The notes under the pieces are model-generated. The model worked only from the letters and a program-made list of their open reading frames with translations. It made no database searches and was not told the DNA's origin. Shown piece after piece: positions 30,641-42,485 of a stretch of DNA of 64,000 nt. How positions within the stretch are numbered: position 1 is the first letter of the stretch; each line of letters starts with the position of its first letter. The translations under genes and the position numbers were made by a program. The DNA is from Trema orientale (Eukaryota; Streptophyta; Magnoliopsida; Rosales; Cannabaceae): assembly GCA_002914845.1 (NCBI GenBank), contig JXTC01000292.1, forward strand, positions 148,199-212,198, written 5' to 3'.

Positions 30641-33590
30641 GTAGTATGGCAAAGTGACTATCATTTAAATGTAAAATCAATGCCCGTGGCACTAGTTCAA
30701 ATTCTTCATTTTTTTGTTTAGAAAAAAAAAATTTATTATTGAATTTTTCATAAACTAGTCTAACTAAGATTTGAACCATTTTCTTATCACGTACTCCTAA
30801 TAATCCTAGATCAATTGAACTAAAATTCTTTGTATCTTCAAACTAAAACACAATAAAAAGATTTTAGCGCCCCGCCAAATAAAAAAAAAAAAGAAAAACG
30901 AAAAAGGAATAAGCCAATTAATTAGCATTCTCTCAGCCCTTTTTATATCCTTTCGGCGAGTAGATTCTCTACTTAATCCAAACATAGTAATTTACTACTG
31001 AATTAATGTCTCTGTGTATAACTCTATCTTATGTCACCTCTTTTCTTACAAAAAAGAAAAAAGAAAAAAAAAAGGAGTGAAGTCCACATCTTATACGCAC
31101 TAACAACAGTCAATTAATTATTTGCTTTCTTTTCTTACATATAAAACTAGCAATATTAATATCAATATGCGAGTGTTTTTCATAATCAACATTTAATTAA
31201 TCATAATATTTTAGAAGCTGATCTTTTGTTTTGATTGTGTGAATTGGTATTGCACGTGTTTAGGTAAATATAAGCTCTAGTACGTACGTACTTTGCAAGA
31301 AATCTCCACGAACGGGATATATACTAGAATTTTCAATTAGAGAGATATATATAGATTCGATCTCTATTTTCAAGTTGTTTATTTTGATATTTCTGTATTA
31401 ATCTTTCCCTAGCTTACTAATAAAGATCACAGTATTAGAACTATCAAGCTAGCTAAGCTAAGTCATGCTTCCACCATATATAGTACAAGAGTATAGCGTA
31501 GAGATATTTATCTCTCTTTCTTTTCATGAAAGCTCTTCAAGTACGTATTTATCAAACTAATTAGCTAGCTATGATTGAAATCATAGTTGATTATACATAT
31601 AGTAGCCTAAAGCAAGACCTATAATTGATGCTCTCTTATTATGCCGATCAAGCATTATTCTCCCACTCCTTAAAATAATGATTGATATAGGATGAAATAT
31701 TCAAAGCCGGTCACTTCCGATTTGTCCTACCTTTACACGCGGACCACACGTTACGCTGCCGATTAGGTGCAAATTACAATCATGATTTGATTAGTATATA
31801 AAAAAAAGATCGTAATCACATAACTATATGAATAAATAAAGTTGTTTTCTTAATTAAGGCCACTTGCCCACGTGAAAGGTTTTAAAGAGACTTCCTCATA
31901 TCTGGAAGTCGGGTTTGATGCTTTGTGATCTAAGCAGCTGATCAAAGATTTTTCTAGAACTTAGTGACCACTTACCATTGGTCTCTCTCTCTTTTTTTTT
32001 TTTTTTTTTTAAAGTATTATTAATGGTCCAATTCTTCACTACTAGGTTAGCTGTAAGATTATTTCAAGTGCAAACAAAAAATTAAAACAATATATGTGAT
32101 AATCATGTCACAAATTAATTGATAATGTGGAGGAGTTCTTATTCTTTTATTCTAACTTCTAAGCAACATTCCTTGAAGCACACATATCAGCTAGTGTTCT
32201 CCAAACCGTGGGTCATGGTCGAACCCCGAATGCGCACCATAAAAGTGGACCATTTGAGTCCATTTATAGTTAATTAATTTTGAAATTTCATCAATGCCAT
32301 TTGTTTAGTGAAATGATTTGAATTACACATGGCGACGAGACAGAAATGACTTGTTTTGGAGTGTAGTGAAGCTTAGTATCTTAGGACATGTTGACAAGTT
32401 AAGTGTACAAAGCCACTTTTATTTTTTTCATTTAAGAAAAGAAGCCACTTTAATGTGACCGTGTTGTAAAATATATATTGTTCTCAAAATAATTAACTAC
32501 TTTATGCCATTTTTTTTTTTTGGAACGTCAAATTATATCACTTTCAAAATTCGCATTGTCAAATAGTCTGTAAGAACACTACTTACATAATTGTAATTAG
32601 GTAGCAATTAAATTATTTTTAATAGTTAGACGACAGTCACAAAACAATTGTCTAATCAGAGAGTAATTATTGTCGAGAATGGAATTGATGTTATTTGGTA
32701 TCTTGTATTTGCGTGCGAGCGAATTGTAATAGAGCGAGGACTTATAAAAAATTTCAAGTGTGTGGCCATTTTTCTATCAAATTATTAATTTCTTTTTCAA
32801 GTTACGAACCACTTTTGAGAAAACAAATTATGACGCGACTTTTAATTCGTGTTTAACAGTTTCTAGTCATGTGGATATACTAAAATAGCGGTATATATAC
32901 ATTTGTCTCTTCTAAAAATAGGACGCATATATACATGGAATAAACGCAAATTAAATCAGTTCAAGAGTTTATAGAGTAGATAAGATCAAATTATTTATTG
33001 GTATCATCAAGATGCGATAGTTAGAGAACTTTTAGAGTCTATTGCACCTTATCAATTTATAATAAGTACTCCCGTATGATCATGCAGGTTTATAATATGC
33101 ATTGGACCTTTCTTGTAGCGTCGGCCCTGTTGTGTAGTACCATTTTATTTTATGAGTTAGGCTTTGTACTGTGGATTCCTATTTTGCTTTTAATTAAAAT
33201 GCTTGTTGTAGCATTCCCTAATGAAAAGGATAAGGATAAAATAAAATAACGAGGATTATGGTTATATAGATAATATATATTCAATGAAATGCATGCATCT
33301 ACATAAATTGACAAGGTAGCTAGTGACTTGGGGCAATCTAGATAGCAAATTATGCTAATGGATAGCTTAGTAATCATTAGCATTCAAGAGATAATATGGC
33401 TTATTCATATAAAGGGCATAGCATAAATATAAATGATTTTAAATTTTAGGATTTCTTTTTTTATTTTCTTATTTTGATGGTAAGATATTCAAAGTGATCG
33501 ACAGGAGCTAGTAACCCTTTTCTTTATTTACCTATAAATTCTCTCTCTATAATCTTAGTGACGCCATAATTTGATCTTTTGTTTGGCATG
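30640..33590. other. Gene-free AT-rich stretch
   Basis: A small SINE-like inverted pair near 30660-30830 (GGCACTAGTTCAAATTCTTC against AAGATTTGAACCATTTTC). Otherwise I see no gene, RNA or organised repeat. A locally GC-richer patch at about 31710-31920 has CCCACGTGAAAG and GCTAGCTA motifs but no recognised function. Confidence 0.4.
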
Positions 33591-33599
33591 GTTTTTAGA

Positions 33600-34205
33600 A
33601 CTTCATATGTCCAAAAGCAAATTTGGATCTATTTGGCATGATTTTTAGAAGTTATTTTTCAGCTTTTTGATCCCAAAAACGTCTTTTGAGCTTGTTCCGG
33701 TAAAACATCAGAAGAACTTATAACTCTGAAAGCTCTTTCAAAGAAATTCAGAATCATGTGGCTTCTTTAGGAAGATTTTCTAAAAAAATATGGAAATTTA
33801 ATTTTATTGTTCGTATTTTAATGAAAATTTATATTTCTATATTTGGCCTTATTTAAATAAAAAACAAAAAAGTTAGATCGTGAAATTAAGGTTTCAAATG
33901 TATCATCCAAACATTGTACTAAAAGTTATGACTTTAACTTGTATTACTCTACTGCAAAAAAATATAAGTAAAAGTTATCCAAATGAGCCCTCAACTTGTT
34001 TGGGTAAAATATCAGAAGAGCTTTTAGGCTCTTTGAAAGCTCTTCCATAGGAAGCCATATTCATGTGGCTTCTCTAGGAAGAACTTCAAAGAAAATATGA
34101 AAATTTTTATTTTTAGATTTTAATGAAAATTAATATTTCTATAGTTGGCCTTATTTTAAAAAATGACAAAAAAAAAAAAACTTCGTACAATTGAAATTTC
34201 AAATA
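33600..34205. repeat. Degenerate tandem duplication of about 300 bp
   Basis: Two successive segments share the order AACATCAGAAGAAC, GAAAGCTCTT, CATGTGGCTTCT, AGGAAGA, TTTTAATGAAAATT, ATATTTCTATA, TTGGCCTTATTT. The first runs about 33690-33960 and the second about 33995-34205. No coding potential. Confidence 0.55.
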
Positions 34206-34631
34206 TACTATCAAAACACGTAGGCTTTGTTTAGTAGGAGAGAAGAGTGGAAGGATGGAGAGGGATGGAGGGAGAGGAGCAGAGAGAGACAAAATTTAGT
34301 ATTTAGTTCGGTAAGAATGATGGAGGGAGGGAGAGGAAAGGTGGAAGGGCTAATTCTCCCTTTGGGCCAACCAAAATAAATCTATTCTTCTTTGGATAGA
34401 TTGGTATGAATGAGTAGAAAAAAAATATAATGACAAATTTACCATCTAAAAAAATTATTAAAAGAAATAAAGAAATGGATAATATAGTAAATTTATAAGT
34501 ACTAAGTACTCTTTATATTTTCTGCTCTCCGTCTGTCATACCAAATAAGTTAAGAGATTAATTACCATATTCCTCTCTCTTCTTTACATTCTCCCTCCTT
34601 CCTAATATCTTTATCCTTTCTACTTTCTATC

Positions 34632-35137
34632 TGATGCAGCGCACAAAGAGGAGGAGTTTTTCGCGTATTATGACCGATCTTAAAAATTAGTATTTTAGGT
34701 CGACCAAAAGTCCTTTGCAAATGATTTCCGGTTGATTGAAAGACCTCTCTAGAAATGTAATTTTCTTGGGAAGAATCAGTCGACCGAAAATGTGATTTCT
34801 ACGATTTTTTTCAATTACCCTTTTTGCATTTTTTCTGTGTTTATTTGCCTTTTCTCGTATTTTTTTTAATAATCCTAATAGGGTTTCATGTTTTATTAAG
34901 TTTTCTATAAATTGTAAGCCTTAGGGCACTTTTGAACAAAGTTGTTTTAGAGTTGATTGAGTTTAATAAAAACTATAGAGGGAGTTTTCTCTTGTCTTCC
35001 CAAATTTCTAGTATTGTTCGAGAATCAGCAGTTGTTTGAAGTCTTTGTTCTAGTATTCATGAGCAAATCAACAGATTAAAGTAGGTTGTATTCAATTTTT
35101 CGAAAAATCATTCTCATCAGACGCTTCCGTTACATCA
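34632..35137 (+). repeat. Left LTR of the Ty3/Gypsy element
   Basis: 506 bp starting TGATGCAGCGCACAAAGAGG and ending CCGTTACATCA. It is preceded by the target duplication CTATC at 34627-34631. It matches the right LTR through its length with many substitutions, including GTATTATGACCGAT, GTCGACC, TAAGCCTTAGGGCACTT and TTTAATAAAAACTATA blocks. Confidence 0.85.
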
Positions 35138-38100
35138 ATTAGTACAAGCCGCATTCGTTTTTGATCAGATACCGCTAAAAGGACGCCCAACCAATGAGAT
35201 TCTCATGGATGAAGTCTATGAATATGATCGGGTGAAGTAATTAGAGCAATAAGTAGCCCAATTAATTGAGCAGGTGGCTGCGTTATTGGCTCTCCATGAT
35301 CAACTCCAGAATTATAAACAACACGATTTAGAGAGTGATGGTTCTAGTAGTGATGAAGAGTATTATAATGCAGCCCCGCCACACCGGCGTAGGGTTCATG
35401 TTCCTACATAAGAGGATGATAGACGACATTTGGAGACAAGAATTTACACTGAGGTTCCTGAATTTCATAGGAATATGCAACCGGAAGAATTTTTGGATTA
35501 GGTATATACCGTAGAAGAAGTTTTTAAGTTCAAAGGAGTTCCTGAGAATAATAAGATTTTGTTGATTGTTACAAAGGCTTTGTGGTAGAGCTGCTGCACA
35601 GTAGCAGCAATTAAAGATGACCACGACGAGGTTACGTAAATCAAAGATTGTGGAGTGGGACAAAATGAAGAAGAAGATGCATAGTGAGTTTCTGTCCTAT
35701 AATTTCCAAAAGTTGATGTACTAAAGATTGCAGAACTTACGGTACCTACTTCGTAGACAATTACACAACTGAATTCTATCAACTGTTAATGCGTAATGAG
35801 ATTCAAGAGACAGACGACCAGTTGGTGGCTAGGTATATTAAAGGTTTACGATCTCAAATTCAAGACATCGTTAATTTATTCGATCTAATCAATATGTCTG
35901 CAGCACACCAGTAGGCACTTTAGGTGGAGAAACAAGCCTTAAGATGGTCGGATGTCATGTCTTTTGGTGGTAACAGTAGCAGCAATAGTCAATTGGAGCA
36001 AACAATGGTAACATATTCAATTAAAAGAATCCTCCTACTATCACTCAGTCTACTAGAGCAATAACTAGTGGGATTAAGTGCTTTGGGTGTGGAGAAACGA
36101 GTCGCATGCAAGCAGATTGTAAGAAGTCTAGCAAGAGGGCTTTATTTGGTGAACTCGAAGAAGTAAAGAATGATTTGGAGATTGGCAAGGAGCCAAATTT
36201 TGATGATGCCGCAATAGAGGAAGAATATGTGGAAGGTGATATTGTGCCGTTACTTATGGTTCAGCGCTCTTGTTTGACACCATGAGCTTCAGAAGATGAT
36301 TGACTGCGGAACAATATTTTCCAGTCAACATACACTATTATGGGTAAGGTGTGTAGATTTATTGTTGATGTTGGTAGTTGTGAGAATACTATGTCAGAAT
36401 AAGTTGTACAGAAACTTAGGACGAAGACTAAGATACAACCCAAGCCATACAAGTTAGTTTAGCTAAAGAAAGGGGGAGAAGTTACAATTTCACAATGAGC
36501 TATGATTCATTTTTCTATTGGGCAAAACTACAAAGATGAGGTTTAGTATGACACAGTGAACATAGACATGCCATTTATTGCTAGGGAGACCATGGCAGTA
36601 TAATAGGAGGGTGCTCCATGATGAGCATAGCAACACTTATAGTTTTTACTTCAATGACATAAAGATTGTTCTACTACCTTGCAAGAGTTTTGAAAAGACA
36701 ATACCTACTGGAGATAGTGCCAATCTTTTATTTTGGCCAAGTTTAAAGTAGAGATTGAGGATTTTGGGTACATGTACATGTTGCTTGGAAATAAGACAAG
36801 CGCTGAGGTGGCCATTCTAGAAGAAGCTAAAACACTAATCGAAGAATTCAGTGACGTGTTTCCTGCCAAGCTACCAAACGGGTTACCACCCCTTCATAAT
36901 ATCTAGTACCAAATTGACCTAGAACTGGGTGCTGCATTGCCTAATAGATTGTATTACAGAATAAGTCCCAGTGAGCATAAGAAGTTGAAAAGACAAGTTA
37001 AGGAGTTACTAGCTAAGGGCACATCAGAGAGAGTCTTAGCTTATGTGCAGTACCAGCTTTATTGACGCCTAAGAAAGATGGCTCTTGGCATATGTGTGTA
37101 GATAGCCAGGTAATCAATAAGATCACTATGAGGTATAGATTCCTGATTTCTCGGCTAGATGATTTACTTGATCAACTTAGTGGAGCCACTATTTTTGCCA
37201 AGCTATATTTGAAGAGGGGATACCATCAGATTCGAATACGGTCTGGAGATGAATGGAAGACTATATTCAAGATTCGAGAGGGGTTGTATGAGTGGTTAGT
37301 CATGTCGTTTGGGTTATCCAATGCATCAAGCATATTTTTGAGAGTGATGAATCAGACCCTTTGACCCTTCATTGGTAAATCTGTGATAGTTTATTTCAAC
37401 GATATACTAATTTATAGTGCTAATCCTGAGTTACATATTCAGCATATTCGGGAAGTTTTAACCATTTTGCGTCAAGATAGGTTGCTGCAGTGAAGAAGTG
37501 CTTATTCATGACTCCAGAAGTTTTATTCTTGGGGTTTGTGGTTTCTGGTAAAGGGTTGCAAGTTGATGAGTTCAAGATAAAAGTAGTGAGACAGTGGCCT
37601 CAACTGACAACTATTATAGAAGTACTGAGCTTTCATAGACTAGCAGCTTTCTATCGCCGATTTATTTCGCACTTTAGTAGTATTATGACCCCTATAACTG
37701 ATTGTATGAAGGAGTCGAGGTTTTAATAGACTGAAGAGGTTGAGAAGGTGTTTCAGCTTATTAAGGAGCACTTAACAACTGTGCCTTTATTGGTATTATC
37801 GAACTTTTCCTAGCCATTTGAGTTACACTGTGATGCTTCCAAAGTGGGCATTGGAGCTATTTTGAGCCAAGCAGGGATATTTTAGCGAGAAGCTTTCCGG
37901 GTCTAGAGCACGCTATAACACTTATGATGTGGAGTTCTATGCTGTGGTTCAGGCGGTGATGCATTGGAGACATTATCTATTTCAGTGAGAGTTTATTCTG
38001 TACACTGATCATGATGCTCTCAAGTACCTCCATAATCAAGACATGATCTCTACTAGATATGCATCTTGGTCAGCTTATTTGCAGCAGTTTACCTTCGTGC

Positions 38101-38965
38101 TTAAGCGCAAGGCGAGAGTTATAAATTGAGTTGCAGATGCACTAAGTCGTCGGAGTAGTATATTGACCACCATGAAAGCAGAGGTACCGGGTTTTAATGC
38201 ATTCCATGATTTATTTGAGTCTGGCCCTTATTTCTCTGCTATTGTGGCTGCGGAAAAGGCGGGAGAAAGAACAAACTATTTGCTGCATTGATGGTTATCT
38301 CTTTCGGGGTAATCAACTTTGTATCCCATATTATAGCTTGAGACTCCAGATTATTCAAGAGCTATTATTTTTAGCCAACTATACGTAAGGAAGTAGAGAG
38401 ATTTGTGGAGCATTGTCACATATGCCAGGTATCAAATGGGGGAGCGACTAATGTTGGGTTATACATACCATTGCCAATTCCTACACAACCTTGGTCGGAT
38501 GTAAGCATGGATTTTGTATTGGGATTGCATAGGACACAACGAGACAATGATTCTATCTAAGTGGTAATCGATCATTTCTCGAAGATAGTGCACTTCATTC
38601 CTTGTAAAAAGACTACAGATGCAGTTAATGCGGCACAACTGTATTTTCGAGAGGTGTATCGGTTACATAAATTGCTAACTTCCATTATTTTTGAACGTGA
38701 TACACGCTTCATTAGTCACTTTTAGCATAGCTTGTGGAAGATGGTGAACACTTAGCTAAATTTTAGCACGACTTATCATCCCCAAACTGATAGACAGATA
38801 GAAGTGGTTAATTGTTCTCTTAGGGATATATTAAGATGTTTAGTTGGTGAGCATATTAAAAGTTGGGATCAAAAGCTTTGTCAAGCAGAGTTTGCTCACA
38901 ACCATGCAGTAAACTAGAGCACAGGTTTTAGTCCTTTTTAGGTAGTATACTTTGTGGTCTCTCAA

Positions 38966-39368
38966 TATAACACCCCACGTCCCATATCGGGTATGTTCTG
39001 GGAAGATCATGGGTATTTAAGTGATGATCTATGAGCCCTAAAGTACCTTCAAGCTAGCACTTTTGGGTGAGGCCTAGTGGTGTTACATTTGGTATCAGAG
39101 CTAACTCAGTTCATACCTATGTAGGCCTTAAAAGGCTGCCACGGCCCGGAGTCGTGGTTAATATGGACCCTACCTATAACAGTTATATGTGGCCTATTGA
39201 ATATGGACCCCTTAGTGAGGACGCTAAGTCCTTAATGGAGGGAGATTATAACGTCCTAAATCTCATATTGGATATGTTCTAGGAAGATCATGGATATTTA
39301 AGTGGTGGTCTGTGAATCCGAAAGTACCTTCAAGCTAGCACTTTTGGGTGAGACCCTATGGTATTACA
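38966..39368 (+). mobile_element. TRIM element 1 (122-bp LTRs)
   Basis: Terminal-repeat retrotransposon in miniature. LTRs are 38966-39087 and 39247-39368 (122 bp each, TATAACAC...GTTACA and TATAACGT...ATTACA). The primer site TGGTATCAGAGC starts at 39090, right after the left LTR, matching initiator-Met tRNA. A purine tract AATGGAGGGAGAT precedes the right LTR. There is no coding capacity in the 159-bp interior, so it would move only with enzymes from another element. It is inserted within the Gypsy integrase region. Confidence 0.85.
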
Positions 39369-39401
39369 TTTGATTCCGAATACATTACCATTACTTTTTA
39401 A

Positions 39402-39807
39402 TGTAATATCACTTGGGCCTCACCCAAAAGTGCTAGCTTAAAGGTACTTTTAGGCTCACAGACTATCAATTAAATACCCATAATCTTCCTAGAATATACC
39501 TGATATGAGACTAGGGACATTACAATCTTCTCCCCATTAAGAGCCTAGCGTCCTCGCTAGGGAGTCTACATTCAATAGCCCACATATAACCCCTATGGGC
39601 GGGGTCCATATTCACCACGATTCCGGCTCATTGTAGCCTTCCAAAGCCCACATAGATATGAAATAGGTCGGCTCTAAATACCAAATGTAACACCACTGGA
39701 TCTCACCCAAAAGTGCTAGTCTGAAGGTATTTTTGGGCTCATGGACTACCATTTAAATACTCATGATCTTCCTGGAACATACTCGATATGGGACTTGGGG
39801 CGTTATA
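39402..39807 (-). mobile_element. TRIM element 2, inverted partner
   Basis: The same TRIM family on the minus strand. The outer LTR is 39687-39807 (5' LTR on that strand) and the inner LTR 39402-39524. The primer site following the outer LTR is degenerate (TGGTATTTAGAGC). The polypurine tract AATGGGGAGAAGAT abuts the inner LTR. It is separated from element 1 by only 33 bp. The outer boundaries of the two-element unit carry one shared 5-bp duplication, CTCAA at 38961-38965 and 39808-39812. Confidence 0.85.
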
Positions 39808-40230
39808 CTCAAGATCCCCTTGATCTTATTCTATTACCAACTAAGACTAAGATCCATGGAAAGGCCAAAGATTTCGTTCAGAGTTTGTAGGAGACCCACC
39901 ACAAGGTTCATGATAACTTGGTGCAAGCTAAAGCGAAGTACAAGGTAGATGCAGACAAGAAGCGATGACATATAGAGTTTGAAGTTGGATATTTTGTTTG
40001 GATTGTACTTACAAAGGATCATTTTTCTGTCAGCGATTATAGCAAACTCTCAGTAAAGAAAATTGGACCGCTTGAAATAATCGAGAAGATCAATCTTAAT
40101 GCGTATCGTCTTCACACATTCATACAACGAGTGTTTTCAATCCCAAGCATCTAATTCTATTTTGAGCAGATTCGTCGGACAAAGTTACTGCTAGAAATTT
40201 GAGGGCGAATTTTCTCTACCATGAGGAGGA

Positions 40231-40761
40231 TGATGCAGCGGGCAAAGATGAGGAGATTTACACGTATTATGACCGATTATGAAAATCCTGAACATTAGTT
40301 TTTAAGTCGATCGAATTTGCAAATGATTTTTGGTCGACCCAAAAACCCCTCTAGAAATATAATTTTCTCGGGAAAAATCAGTCAACCGAAAATGCATTTC
40401 TGGTAGACCGAAAATGCGATTTTTGTGTTTTTTTAAGTTACTCGTCGTTGCATTTTTTTTGTCTTTAGTTACCCTTTCCTGTATTTTTTTAAATATTTCT
40501 GGTAAGATTTCGTATTTTTTTAAGTTTACTATAAATTATAAGCCTTAGGGCACTTCTGAATAGAGTTATTTTAGAGTTGATTGAATTTAATAAAAACTAT
40601 ACAAAGAGTTTTCTCTTTTCTTCCGAAATTTCCGGTATTCTTTGAAAATCAACAGTTGTTTGAAATCTTTATTCTGGTTTTCGTGAATGAATGAACATAT
40701 TAAAGAAGGTTGTATTCAATTTTCCGAAAAATCTTTCCCATCAGATGCTTCCTCTACATCA
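40231..40761 (+). repeat. Right LTR of the Ty3/Gypsy element
   Basis: 531 bp from TGATGCAGCGGGCAAAGATG to CCTCTACATCA, followed by CTATC at 40762-40766, identical to the 5 bp before the left LTR. It is slightly longer than the left copy because of small indels near the U3 end. Confidence 0.85.
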
Positions 40762-40788
40762 CTATCCCTTCTACCAAACTAAAGCTTA

Positions 40789-41473
40789 GACCATCTCCAA
40801 TGCATTTATGCTAAAAAGGATGTGCTAAACTTAAATTTAGCACACTTTTTAGATTTTACTCCAATGTATGCATGTTAAAATTATTGCTATTTTATATTTA
40901 AATATAATTTTTTTAGTCACAAATATATGATTTTTATTACGAAATCTTCTTCTTTTATCATCCAATTATTAATTATCAAAACTCTATTACCATAAAGCAT
41001 GTGAATAATATTGTTCTTTGTTTTATGAAATATGTGAGTAGTAAAGTAGTGAATGAAAGCTCTAATTTATAGTATTTAGTGAGGCTGAAATTATAAATAA
41101 AATTTAGATTTAAAAAAAGACAAAAAAGTTCAAACGTATCAACTTTGGCCACATTGTGAAATATACATATTTTAGATTTTAAAAAAAATAGTATTATTGT
41201 AAATTTTAACCATGCTATAATGATAATATTATAAATTCAAACATATGTTAATACTAACATTTGTAAATTTAAACACATACTATAATGTCAATGTCGCAAA
41301 TTTACACACATGCTAAAATTTGACATATGTTATACTCTGTGTTATATTTAACACAACATTTAGCACATGTTAAAAATTATGTTAAATATGACATATCATT
41401 GAATACATTTTTTTTAAATAATGTTAAAAAGTATGTTAAATATATGTTTTATAACACTCTGTTAGAGATGCTC
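40789..41473. mobile_element. MITE with GACCATCTCCAATG ends (PIF/Harbinger- or hAT-like)
   Basis: The left end GACCATCTCCAATGC and right end GTTAGAGATGCTC are inverted and each flanked by TTA (40786-40788 and 41474-41476), the usual Harbinger duplication. The interior has AT-rich TTTAGCACA / TGTGCTAAA inverted blocks and no coding capacity. Confidence 0.65.
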
Positions 41474-41949
41474 TTAGTCCGTGTATTCGACACCGAGAAT
41501 TACCACAAAGTGACCGAGTGCTTCTATATATTGGTCAACAAAGTTTGGCAAAACGACAAAATTCAAAGGGTGTACTAAAGTTCTACCATAAAGTAAAAAA
41601 ATGTTGATCAGCACTTTCAAAGTAGCTAGTTAGGTGTAACCAGAAAAGAAAAAGAAAAAAAATCACCTTTCTTAATCGATTCAGGTGGCACGGGTGTACT
41701 ATGTAATATAACTACTATGCTATCTGGGGTCAGGCTGCTTAATTCGAATATATAAAAGTATATTGATTGCTCTTCGCCAGGCATTAGAGCATAACTTTTC
41801 AGAACTATAGTCTTGCTTTAGTGGATGCATCATCACTATGATACCATCTTTCTTTTTTGGACTCGGTCGATCTGACGGCCTATTGGGATGGAAAAAAGCC
41901 ACCAGATTTGGACGACCAAATGTTATCAGCATATCATGAATATTTCTAT

Positions 41950-41972
41950 CTATATATAAATATACCCTTCCT
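41950..41972 (+). promoter_or_regulatory. Candidate TATA region of the MIR172 gene
   Basis: CTATATATAAATATACCC about 350 bp upstream of the hairpin, followed by CT-rich sequence. It is one of several AT-rich candidates, so confidence is low. Confidence 0.3.
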
Positions 41973-42304
41973 TTCCTTAACTCAATCCTCAAAGCTATAC
42001 CATATATATATATATATATGGTACTACTTTAATATATTGTTTATTAGGTTATAAACTCATATATCTTCAGGTGGGTCTTGCATAATGATTCACTTTTGGG
42101 CCGTTTCTCTTGGCTTTACCGTTTTTTTTTTTTTTTTCTCTTCTGCCTCTCCTTTCCTTTTTACTTCATGGGATGTTATCCTTTTATCGCTTAATTAATA
42201 ATTAGGGTTTCTCTTCTAGTCCTTTTATATCATCCTATACCTAATTCGTTTTGCATGAAGGAGATATCATCATCAGTATCATGAACATGAAGATCATGAT
42301 CAGT

Positions 42305-42485
42305 CAGTATTTGCGGGTGCGGCATCATCAAGATTCACAAAAACTTAATTAAGGGATTCATAGTACATGATATATATATATATCGAATCGAGTTTAAAAA
42401 TCAGTACTGCCTTACTCGATCGAAAGTTCGATCCCCTTTCAGATGGGAATCTTGATGATGCTGCATCAGCAAATATATATGGCTA
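42305..42485 (+). ncRNA. MIR172: MIR172 precursor hairpin
   Basis: The mature sequence GGAATCTTGATGATGCTGCAT lies on the 3' arm at 42446-42466. Every base matches the miR172e form of this conserved plant microRNA as I know it. The star strand is on the 5' arm at 42319-42339 (GCGGCATCATCAAGATTCACA). The arms pair almost fully and extend outwards (TATTTGC with GCAAATA), with an AT-rich loop of about 106 nt between them. miR172 represses AP2/TOE-type transcription factors by cleavage and translational block, and so promotes the adult phase, flowering and floral patterning. The strand is fixed by the mature sequence and arm order. Probable primary-transcript parts: an AGGT donor at 42608/42609 and a TGCAG acceptor ending at 44351, unproven. 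Confidence 0.95.

Larger units (their letters stand above)
35138..40230 (+). pseudogene. Decayed Ty3/Gypsy gag-pol polyprotein
   Basis: Remnant polyprotein in the usual gag-PR-RT-RH-IN order, broken by many stops and frameshifts. Seen: gag remains from 35140; a CCHC knuckle near 36080-36120 where the histidine is replaced by arginine; protease-like VDVGSCENT near 36365; reverse transcriptase 37000-37480 with the catalytic box as YFNDILIYS (second position F and first Asp changed to N, so inactive); RNase H at about 37810-38150 with ADALSRR; integrase zinc finger HCHICQ near 38410, then core and tail blocks to about 40130. Gag begins only some 20 nt after the LTR, and no tRNA primer site is seen. 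A GAGGAGGA purine tract precedes the right LTR. Interrupted at 38966-39807 by a TRIM pair. Non-functional; orientation is plus. Confidence 0.88.
34222..40788. mobile_element. Old MITE split by a Ty3/Gypsy insertion
   Basis: Left part 34222-34631 starts GGCTTTGTTTAGTAGGAGAG. The right remainder, 40762-40785, ends CTTCTACCAAACTAAAGC, the approximate inverted complement. Removing the Gypsy element rejoins a small element of about 430 bp with GCTTTGTTT-type ends, resembling PIF/Harbinger-derived MITEs. The middle of this span is the Gypsy element annotated separately. Confidence 0.5.

Noticed and set aside
37062..37726. Possible functional reverse transcriptase gene
   Set aside because: The two open stretches are fragments of one decayed Gypsy frame; the catalytic Asp is changed and stops separate them.
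38966..39807. Cassandra-type TRIM with embedded 5S rRNA
   Set aside because: The primer site and size fit TRIMs in general, but I could not find the 5S internal promoter or a 5S-like stretch in the LTRs.
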